Of a DNA stretch of 64,000 bases, positions 21,968 through 35,891 are shown one piece after another. A program made the translations under genes and the position numbers. This stretch comes from Floccularia luteovirens (taxonomy: Eukaryota; Basidiomycota; Agaricomycetes; Agaricales; Squamanitaceae): assembly GCA_009739215.1 (NCBI GenBank), contig VSJF01000010.1:806001-870000 (forward strand). The letters run 5' to 3'. The notes beneath the pieces are model-generated. The model saw nothing but the letters and a program-made list of their open reading frames with translations, did no database searches and had not been told where the DNA came from. Each line of letters begins with the position of its first letter. Position 1 is the stretch's first letter.

Positions 21968-22095
21968 ACAAGAAGAACAAATGCGAGTCATATACAAAGA
22001 AGTAGTAAACGAGGTGAGAATGTGTTGCGCATGCATTCTAAAGTCCAGGGAGATAGTATATATCCAGATAAGGTCATAACACTTTCAAATATCAC
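21968..22095 (+). repeat. Dispersed repeat R1, copy a, 3' part
   Basis: Continues R1 after Copia-B: ATGCGAGTCATA, AGTAGTAAACGAGG, CATTCTAAAGTCCAGGGAGA and CCAGATAAGGTCATAAC. These are also found at 25650-25755 and, more diverged, at 26820-26905. Confidence 0.75.
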
Positions 22096-22369
22096 TGTTA
22101 GTCAAGATAAGCTAGGAGAAGATGATGATTATGTAGCATCAACTAGCAAGCATGACATAGTGTATATACTTGACTAGAGGTTTTGTTAAATATATTGAAA
22201 CTGAAGTTGCACATGCTGTGATCTCAATTAAGTGTGCTCTATATGCGCATTTGCTATATTTAGTGCTTAGCTATATTTAATTCTTCAAATATGAAATTAA
22301 ATTAAAAAAGTATGTTAATTATACTCTTTGATTATCTTCTCATCTTCTTTTTTTTTATTTCTATAGATC

Positions 22370-22503
22370 TGGTCCTGCTCAGCAAATGTCCAAGCTAAAT
22401 CAGATCTACACCCAGCTACTGGCTGTCAATTTTGACAGCCATTCTAGGATCTCAAATTTTCTCTCTGTTCTGCTAGCTATTGAGTTCTTCTGCATTAGAG
22501 GTA
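22370..22503 (+). pseudogene. Unrecognised exon-like fragment
   Basis: After an acceptor (TTTCTATAG) there is an open frame SGPAQQMSKLNQIYTQLLAV and further to AIEFFCIRG, ending at donor GTAGAG. The next exon-like piece (from about 22652) hits a stop soon. I do not recognise the protein; it could be part of a broken repeat-associated gene. Confidence 0.3.
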
Positions 22504-22789
22504 GAGAGTGTTCATATCTACATAGTCTTTTAGTAATTTTTCATTGATCTCTCAATATAATATACTAATATTATATCACAAAACCTAGTTCATCATATTA
22601 TTCAATAATATTTTATTCATATTTGCTAATATTTTACTGATGTAATTATTTAGGAAACTATGTTGGTGTCACTCTGGTTCAGAGATAGGCAAGTCCATGA
22701 AACATGTCAATTTTGACAACTTCTCTATCAAAATTAGATCTAATCCCAGTCACACTCTGTAGTTGTACAGATACTGGTATGTTCTTTTT

Positions 22790-23210
22790 TTTCTTTTCTG
22801 TTATATGTCCGAGTTTTTCTCTTTTCTATGTTTTTCTTATGTTTTCTTATGTTTTCTTATGTTTTTCTTATATTTTCCTATGTTTTTTTTCGATGTTTTC
22901 CTATGTTTTTTTTAATGTTTTTTCTATGTTTTTATATATTTTTTGTCATTTTTTTAATGTTTTTGTATATGTTTTTATTATGTTTTTATATGTTTTTTAT
23001 ATGCTTTTTTTATCTTTGTGTAGTGATATATAGTGTTATATTATGTAATTAATATAATTATAAATATATATAAATATGAATAAACAAACAAAATAAATAA
23101 ATACAAATACAAATAAAAAATATTATCTATGGCTTGCTATAGCTTGCTATGGAGCACTCCATAGTGCTTCATAGTGCTCTGTAGCAGCTCCTGTTACCAT
23201 TAGGGGTTTA
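22790..23210 (-). repeat. Right arm: T-rich tract, AT linker and CTATGGAG repeats
   Basis: Inverted counterpart of 11461-12260: T-rich (22790-23020, TTTTCTTATG units), a linker with ATATAGTGTTATATTATG and ATGAATA, then CTATGGAGCACTCCATAGTGCTTCATAG (23140-23190). Similarity is clear in block order and in the repeat units, weaker in the low-complexity part. Confidence 0.6.
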
Positions 23211-23214
23211 TGTT

Positions 23215-24072
23215 GTGGGACAGCCGCATAGCCTCACCTCGGAAATCACCATTTCTTGCTATTGGTCACCACCCACAATTTTAGCAATCCAATTAGCAAG
23301 CGACCAATAAGCCTACCACATATTCTCCTGATTCCATGTTATATTAACTCCAATCCAGAAGCTACAGAAACCTCAGACATGTCTATTTGAATATACCACA
23401 CAATTTCCCTTACTTCCTTCTTTTACCTCTCCAGCCCAGTGACTGACCAATCCCCTGTACATCCTCTCTTAATCTCTGTACCCCATGACATCATGTGTGA
23501 CTTCTTCTGACCAACTCTCCACTTAATGGCCACCAAGATAACCAGACTGTGGGATTGCCCTTTCTATCTTGATGATCGTACTATCTGATCACTCAGCACC
23601 CTTGTCCACTCCTATGCTATCCGGTTATCTCATGTGCAACTCCAAAAATAGTGAGATATACTCCAGATTTCCATGATCATGTGCAATGTGAGCATTGCAT
23701 ACTCGCTTGCTGGCCTGTTGACTATACCAAACTCTTCATAACTACTTCATTTTCTCCCCTACCCTTTCGCTTATTAGAGATTGGATTCTCCCACACCCTT
23801 TGAACTATTTCTCTGTTTATCTTGTTTTTTGTATCATCTTACAAACAGTAAAATTAAAAATACTTTGCTAGCTACTTGCAAATGTTCTCTCTCTATAGGA
23901 AGAACAAAAACTTGTACAGTAGTTAGAAAAATTTCAGTTTCCCTTTCTCCTCTCCTCAGAAAATATTCAGAAGCAGAAAAAACCAGCTCACCCTAAGTTT
24001 CTTCACTCTCCTGACTGATTTCACCACTTTTGCCCACTATAAGTCATCTAACTTGTCAAATATCATCCTTTG
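23215..24072. other. No gene seen; unassigned sequence
   Basis: Slightly richer in C than its surroundings. No LTR end, no conserved coding exon and no repeat that I can match elsewhere in the window. Confidence 0.5.
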
Positions 24073-24432
24073 TGTTAGAGTGTAAATAGAGTGTATTCAC
24101 TTGGGGAGAAAGTATGCTACAGAGGCCTCCTTATATATAATACAGGAAGGCCTAGACTACTGTTCTAGACTGCTCAGGGTAATGCTTCTAGCTTACTCTG
24201 ACAGCTTCTAGTCTACTTCTGTTGCTATAATACTAGTGCTTCTAGTCTACCCTGAGTGCTTCTAGGCTACCCTGATAGAAGCACCTCTGGTATCTATATA
24301 AGACCACTGGTTTCCAACCAGAACCCATTCTTCCTTTCCTCTCCTGTCTACTATTACATACTATACTATACTATCCTCTTACTATCTTCTATCCTAGTAT
24401 GTCTATACATATAGGAGTAGACTATTGTAATA
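24073..24432 (-). mobile_element. Solo LTR-A, TSD CTTTG
   Basis: 360 bp, TGTTAGAGTGTAAATAG to CTATTGTAATA (terminal CA changed to TA on the top strand end). CTTTG flanks it at 24068-24072 and 24433-24437. Confidence 0.93.
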
Positions 24433-24742
24433 CTTTGCACTCTTCTATTGGCATATTTGGACCCTTTAGTATAAAAAACTTACTTGTCCAAGTGAGGACC
24501 TCACTGTCACTTCATTCTCCCTCGTTTTGCTTGGATGTCTCTTGCCTTTGCTTATTCTCTCGACCTTGTCCTGTGTTTGCTTTCTTTATTCACTCTTGAC
24601 ATTGCATTTATCTATAACCTCATACAACCTTCTTCTTACTGATCTCTAGAAGACATTTTAGATACACAGACAGAAGAGCTATGTCCCATAGGTTTCTGAA
24701 CCTACTTGCACTTAACCTCTCTTCAGTGTCATCATTTATTTG

Positions 24743-25761
24743 TCTCATCGTTTGGCCATCTGGGTTAGGGAACAGTTGAATGCTTGTCAGATTTCCCAAG
24801 TATGGTCAAGGAAGATACCTTTACACTAGTTTTTAACTGCCACCTGTCAGGGCCTTATGGAGGTCAATTACTACAGAAAACTAGTCAGGCATTTTAGACT
24901 AGATGATGTTGCCCATGCCATTATATACAATGATCCTGCTATCCTAGATAGGGGAGGGAGTAGTCACTTAGTTATTATGGAGGTAATAGAGTAATCGCCT
25001 GTATTAGAGGGTACTCAAAACTAAGATCAAGCTAAGGCTTGTCTGTAGTTTTACACTACTTGAATATAAGTACTATCAGGAACCTAACATCTCCACACCT
25101 CATGAAACATATGGACATGTCATTACAGACTTCATTCAATGGATATAAATGGATGTCAATGGACTTCTTCTATTTTAACCTTTAAGTCATGTTTAACTCA
25201 TGTTAATTCCCCTTTTAAATTCCCTTTATTCTATTATTATTATCTCTCTCATATTCTATCCTCCATGTGGAGATAACAAATCTTCACTGTATTTAAGCTA
25301 CATATATTGTAATTATTCTATAGCTTGAATATCAAATAAGACTCATAATCACTCCATTCTCCATCTCTTCTCATTCATCTCTCTTCCTCCATTTCTCCAC
25401 AAATAAGACATGGAAGTTGGCAGGGCACAACAGACATCATTGAAGCCATGTCTTAACTCTGCTCTACAAGTATCTCCACATTCACAGAGATTGTATAGAA
25501 GTTAGCTCTTAATAAGTATGCTACTTCTAATAATAACCTATTGCATGCTTGCTCAGTAAGCTATGAGTCAATGCAGAGTCATACAGAAGTATCTACAAGT
25601 CATTTAGAAGCCAGTACAAGTTAGTGCAAGTTAAAAAAACCAAAATGTGAGTCATAATACAAAATGTGTATAAGAAATAGTAAATGAGGCAGGAACATGT
25701 TGTGCATACATTCTAAAGTCCAGGGAGATAGCACATATCCAGATAAGGTCATAACAGCTCC
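24743..25761 (+). repeat. Dispersed repeat R1, copy b, with an insertion
   Basis: The 5' part is 24743-25061 and the 3' part 25521-25761, both matching R1 copy a. They are separated by a 459-bp insert flanked by CTACTT. Copy a carries a single CTACTT at the same point (about 14962-14967). Confidence 0.75.
25062..25520 (-). mobile_element. R2-containing insert in R1, duplication CTACTT
   Basis: Direct repeats CTACTT at 25056-25061 and 25521-25526 bound it. About 220 bp of it (25070-25290) match R2 at 13335-13575 in reverse. No coding frame and no clear terminal inverted repeat, so its class is unknown. Confidence 0.6.
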
Positions 25762-25985
25762 ATAGTATTGCATAGCATATATCAATCATAGATTGCTTAC
25801 ATAATCCATCTATGGAGTGCTACAACACTGCTATAGCATACTATAGCCTATCTATAAAGTGCTACAGTACTGCTACAGCCTATCTATGAGATGCTGTGGA
25901 GTGCTCTGTAGCTTATAACTCCATGCTATAGCTGCTATAGCTGCTATGGCACTATGGAGTGCTTCATAGCAAGCCATAGCAGATC
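25757..25985 (+). repeat. CTATAG/CTATGG degenerate repeat array
   Basis: Units such as CTGCTATAGCATACTATAGCCTATCTAT and GCTGTGGAGTGCTCTGTAG. It ends at CCAGGATTTGCTGATATAG, the same junction sequence as at 13340. Confidence 0.7.
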
Positions 25986-25994
25986 CAGGATTTG

Positions 25995-26250
25995 CTGATA
26001 TAGTTCTCTTCTATATTTAAGTAGTACAAAACTACAGACAAGCCTCAGCTTGATCTTAGTTTCAAGTACCTCAATCTTATTGGCTTTACTCTATTATCTT
26101 TGCATTTAAACTCTTTCTATAGTCTAGGATAGCTATAGTCATAGATGCCTGTAAGATAGCAGCCTGGTTGCCTAGGACTTCACCCTTGTAACTGACCTCA
26201 AGGAGGCCCTGATAGGTGACAGTTAAATACTTGTGTAGTAGTATCTCCCA
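25995..26250 (-). repeat. Dispersed repeat R1, copy c, inverted 5' part
   Basis: AAAACTACAGACAAGCCTCA and AGCTTGATCTTAG are the complement of R1 (14935-14965). AGGAGGCCCTGATAGGTGACAGTT (26201-26224) resembles the complement of the 24847-24863 segment of copy b. Confidence 0.65.
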
Positions 26251-27133
26251 CTACTGCACTAGGGAAATGCAACTAGCAATCCAACATGCAAGGATTGTAT
26301 CATATGCGTTAAAAGCACAACAGAGGGAAATTTACTCTATTACAAATATACAACATGCATAGCAGTAACAACATTTTAATTCAAGGCAGTTTAGCATAAA
26401 CTCCATCTATTCTTCAAAAATCTATTATTTATTTCAACAGAGTCAGTGTAAGCTCTTACTTACATATAATTAGATGCATGTTCTTTGTATATTTTTACTT
26501 ACCTGTTGATGCACACTTTCTATTACATATTTCTATCATTACTTTATAATATACATAGTAGTTATAGTAGTATATAAACTTGTAACTTACATCTCTTTAA
26601 TACAATCAATCTGAATTCACTCTTTATTATCTATTCTATTTAAGCCTCCTTCCTCCTCTCCTTCAGTACTCTTTCATTACAAGCTCACAAGAAGTAGTAC
26701 TAATAATAAACTACTTGACTTGTAATTGTATAGTACTTAATGGATCAGTAAGTGTTGAGTCAGTTACAAGTCATATTGAAGTAACTACTAGTCATATAGA
26801 AGAAATACAAGTCATAAAGAAGAGATAAATGAGTCAAGAAGAAAATGAGGTAATACTCATGTATCTAAAGTCCAGGAAGATAGCAACAGTCTAGATAAGA
26901 TTATAACCTTTCCTAACTATTTCAGACAGAAACAGGTAATATTTTTCTCAAAGAAAAAAGATGTGAGAAATAGTAAACATTTTTCTTAATATCTGTTTCC
27001 AGCCAAAACAGGTACTGGCTTTTACAGTAAACACTAATTACATATACCAGAGCTTATATGCCTTAGGCTTGCTTAATTTAATAGGTGAATGTAGATGAGT
27101 TACTTCTATCTCACACTAATTTCACATCACCTA
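26251..27133. other. No gene; diverged R1 copy d at 26690-26905
   Basis: Within this stretch 26690-26905 carries a diverged R1 3' part (CTAAAGTCCAGGAAGATAGC, ATAAGATTATAAC). The rest is AT-rich with no exon or LTR that I can recognise. The transposon island ends here. Confidence 0.55.
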
Positions 27134-28970
<1,837 letters not shown>

Positions 28971-29402
28971 AATGCTGGTCTCCAGAATACATGGACCGCC
29001 TGAGTGATATATATACTAGCTCCGGACCAGGTGGGAAATACTTAAATACTGGGATCGATGCTAGTCATGGGTTTTCGCTGATCTCGTGCTGCAATATAAA
29101 AAAGAAATACACATGGCCCCGCCCAGCATATATATAAGCGTGCGTCTTCGTGGAATTTATAAATGCTTACGTGTCTCGACTCTGTTTCAATAAAAACTAA
29201 GAATTGGAACCCGGATATAAGTGATGTGTATCAATAATTATATATATGTACGAGACTGATTTGTGATCAAGTAGCCATGTTTAAGGCACTGACTGAGGCA
29301 GAACAGCAGCTACTTAAGTCAAGTCCTTTAGAATACTTTGCACACAGAACTAATAATAATGATGTGTACTGACATACCTTATGCATTCATGCCCTGGTCC
29401 AT
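28971..29402. other. Intergenic, ALDH promoter side
   Basis: Between two minus-strand genes. It contains GATATATATAC (near 29005) and CATATATATAAGCG (near 29130), possible TATA elements for the aldehyde dehydrogenase gene. No coding exon seen. Confidence 0.45.
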
Positions 29403-31065
29403 TTATATCCACCGCACTTGCATGATTTTCCTCCTCACACCGCTCTGACATGATTCCCACACAACGTCAACTCTGCCCCTTACTCTTCCTCCATCGTGAT
29501 CCGCATCCTCAATTCGCCTTACAAAATCATCCACTCCTCCGCCCACACCAAAATAAAGAACTTTCGCTGCAACTAAACATGTGTAGCCTGAATTCCTTCC
29601 TGAACTTCTAATCTCCTCTGGCGTTAACGGTGTACCCTCCTTTACAACCTGCAAACCATCTCCCGGACCTTTTTGGATCAATCTGTCTTCACGAGTTATT
29701 TCATTTCTGATAGTATTATCCGAGAAGATTTGTATTCCACCACTGTATGATATGGGTCCCGAAAGGGAAGTAGAGCCGTCGAAACTGATATGCGTTGTTC
29801 GTTCGTGAAACTGAGGTGACGAAGCTGGTGTTGATATTGGTGAAGGAGTAAGTGGTGGAGCAAACTCTGAATGTTGTCCAGCTGCAACGCCACACGCTGT
29901 TGCAAGAAAATTGATTAGGGATGGAAGGTTATCATTGCGGTATATCGTTTCAGACGTGAGAACAATATCGTATCTGTGCTTGTCCAAGATACCGTTTCCC
30001 TGAACATTCAAGCGCTCTGAGTAAGCCCAAGACCCAGCGAAGAAGCCAATTGTGACATTAAAAGCTTTTAGAGTCGAAAGGAACGCTATTTTTAGGGCAG
30101 GCGTTATGGGAAGCTCAGATGGTACAAGCGGATTAACATCAGGTAAAGAAATTTTTTCTTCACCATTAACAGCCTTACGGAATGCAATAGATGCAGGGGA
30201 TATATCTGATAGAGTATGTGAGCAAGGCCGATTACGCTGGATGGGGGCTTACACCATGCGAGAATAAGATTCGGCAGTGTGACTAGCTCTAAGACAGATG
30301 CATTGTAGTCCTGCAGATGAAGTTGCGTTTCTGCAGCTGTGGATTCATCTGTTGGTTGTTTATGGAAGATCTCATGGAGGATGTAAAGAATCGGTAATCC
30401 CGTACCGCACCCAACCTTTTGAAATACCATAAGGAAACGTATGAAAATGGAGATTATCAGACGCGCACATCAATTATTTTTTTGCCAGAGAAACCTCCAT
30501 ATTCAACACTATTTTTCTTCCTATCAAGGTAATCAACAAGATCGACACTGCACTCCCAAGTCTTCAGCCCTCCTTCATACACTCCAGGGATTAAGTCTGA
30601 TGGAGCATCGACAAAGCTCAGCGCAGAAACCCGAGCGCTGGGACCCTCAGGGATATTCACATCAGATTGTTCTCTGTGGCTGAAAGCAGCGTTCTCGGAT
30701 ATAAGTTGAAAACGAGCGTCGAAAAGATCGCGCCGGACAAGAGTTAATGGTTCCTCCCTCGATGAAAGCTGAATTGATATAGGAGAATAAGAAATGGCAT
30801 CCGGAAGTTCCGCGAGCTAATTATTGGTGAACGCAAAATTGCGTCAAGTCATGAGAAGCTTGTGCTGGCAAAGGGAGGTATGCAGACGAACGAGGTGCTC
30901 TAGGTGGAGCTCGATGAAACGCTCCTCAGGTTGCTCAAATTGATGTTGAGCTTCTGAAGTCAGTACATCTGGTATTAAATCAACTACATTTCCTGGGTCC
31001 GAGTTCGATGAGGGGTTAACGTCATGCTCGTCGAGGTCGTCAATGTCAAAGTGGAATTTAAACAT
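29403..31065 (-). CDS. HPM1: Histidine protein methyltransferase 1-like (Hpm1/METTL18)
   Basis: SAM-dependent methyltransferase of the METTL18 group; yeast Hpm1 methylates a His of ribosomal protein uL3. The start ATG at 31065 gives MFKFHFDIDDLDEHDV. Later: KTWECSVDLVDYL, then the SAM-binding stretch GKKIIDVGCGTGLPIL across an intron (donor GTGCGC, acceptor CAAAAG), LQDYNASVLELVTLPN, then FFAGSWAY, YDIVLTSETIYR and the C-terminal KVLYFGVGGGV with a stop at 29403. Motif I and the post-motif ETIY are as in the family. About 380 residues including a low-complexity Ser/Pro insertion (near 29850) not usual for the family. It follows NSUN2 on the same strand with a gap of about 73 bp. Confidence 0.85.
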
Positions 31066-31138
31066 GATTACTTCTTGCACAGCCACATTTAGTCATGTTA
31101 ATCCATGACGCCGCGTGATGTAATACTAATATTCTAAT

Positions 31139-34070
<2,932 letters not shown>

Positions 34071-34162
34071 AGTTGGACTGCTGTTTAAAAATATGAGCTT
34101 AGCACAGATAGAGTTGAGAGAATGAAGATTAGATTATTGAAAAACATTTGCTTTATTGTGTC
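34071..34162. promoter_or_regulatory. Compact divergent promoter NSUN2 / HDAC
   Basis: Only about 92 bp separate the two proposed start codons, so the promoters must overlap. No sharp TATA box. If the deacetylase starts at 34235 the gap is about 165 bp. Confidence 0.6.
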
Positions 34163-35859
34163 ATGTTATTTCAACGTTCACTAGCACTGCCAGTATACGA
34201 GCATCTTTCAGCAGCACACGGAACTCTCAATGCTATGATGGATAACTCTCCTCAAGCAGTAGTGGCCTACATTGTCTCGCAAGAACTAGCAAAGGTAAAA
34301 GTTCAAAATACTCTCCTAATTCCTCGTGTATCTTGACAATGATATCCAGATATCCTCCCTCCTCCCTTCAAATAGACAACGCTCTTCAATCGTTCACTCG
34401 CTCATTAGTACAATGAATTTAATGAAACCAGACTTCGCCGAAAAGAAACGTCTGCAAGTGGTTAATCCTAGACGTGCAACTTATAAAGATATAGCCATGT
34501 ACCATACCCGTGATTACCTTGACTTTGTCCTTGACCCCGAAAATTCAAACCAAATGAATGCGCCAATCGAAAACGCCGTGACGGGGGAGTTTGGTCTTGA
34601 AGATGTTCGAAATGCTTACTCATAACAGGTGATCCTTTCTGACAACTTATAGGATTGTCCCGTGTTTCCTGGCCTCCCAGATTATGTTCAATTGATTGCG
34701 GGGGCTACTCTCACAGCAGTAGCAGCACTGAAGAAAGGAGTCGCCGATACTTCCATCTGCTGGGATGGTGGCAGGTCTAGATTTAATTGTCTAGCGCAAG
34801 ACTCGCGTTGCTCATATATGCTCCAAATCCTTGGTTTCTTATAGACATCATGCACAAAAATCTCGCGCTTCAGGATATTGTTATGTTGCAGATTGTGTGT
34901 TGGCTATCATGGAGCTCAAACGCTCTTCTCCGGCCAGTGGCTCTATTCCACTGCCAAATTCGATGCAGCGGCCGCGAGTCATGTACCTCGATCTGGACTT
35001 GCATTTTTCTGATGCTGTTTCTGACGCGTTCTACCAGCTAAATTCTTCCGGCATGCGGCGTACTCTGGTTTGTTTCTTCTGTTTTGACTTGCTCTATGGA
35101 ATTTTACACCTCAGTAGACTTTGAGTATCCACCATGCTGATACAGGGTTCTATCCTGCATCTCCTCGTACCTGGCTCCCGGACGTGACAGATCCGGCTTA
35201 CGATCCCTTCACTTTATCTATACCTTTGCAGCAAGGAGCGTCCAGAAGCACTTACGCACGCATATGGCCGATTGTCGAACGTGTCAAAGATGCATTTAAG
35301 CCAGACTTTGTTGTCGTCCAATGTGGTACCGATGCACTTGCAGGAGATCCTTGTGCAACGTTCAATTGGACCTTGGGGGGATCCGGCTCGCTTGGCTGGT
35401 GCATCCAGCAGATTGTGGAACGTTGGGATGGAAGGAAGCTTTTCCTGGGCGGGGGTGAGACATTTTTCGGAATGCCGTATTGACACATTTCGATCCTTCG
35501 TTCCAGGCGGTTACCATTCTGCCAACGCGGCGAGGGCATGGGCATATCTAACATCCATCATAGTATGTGTCTTCATGCATGTATAGACTCATAATAATGC
35601 TTGCATTGCAGTTAGGAAACCCGATCGATTTAGATGCTGATATACCTGACCATGCAGGGTTTCCTTTGTACCACCCAGCATTCACAGTAAGTTTCCACTG
35701 AAATAAACACTAACAAGAAACTTGACATCCAAATTTAAGCTTGATGTTCCAGTCGGAAACATGCCTGATCGTAATACAGACGAGTATTTAACCACTGTGG
35801 AAACTACTTTCGAGGAAGTTATCGAAACACTAAATGAAAGATTCAACAACCAATTCTAG
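34163..35859 (+). CDS. Class I histone deacetylase, HDAC8/Hos1-like
   Basis: Zinc-dependent lysine deacetylase. Exons give VAYIVSQELAKISSLLPSNR, HTRDYLDFVL, FPGLPDYVQLIAGAT, GGRHHAQKSRASGYCYVADC (active-site His pair), RVMYLDLDLHFSDAVSDAFY (zinc ligands Asp and His), SIHHADTGFYPASP, VVVQCGTDALAGDP (zinc ligand Asp) and GGGYHSANAARAWAYLTSI (catalytic Tyr), ending ERFNNQF at 35859. Six or more short introns. The usual DLDLHHGDG reads DLDLHFSDA here. An ATG at 34163 or one at 34235 (MMDNSPQAVV) could be the start; the second fits relatives better. About 400-430 residues. It ends 32 bp from the convergent GH51 gene. Confidence 0.9.
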
Positions 35860-35891
35860 ACCCAACATTTGATACACGCAAATGTATTTAG

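Noticed and set aside
22704..23052. Plus-strand hydrophobic open frames resembling membrane proteins
   Set aside because: Product of the T-rich tract, the mirror of the one above. No start context or conserved residues.
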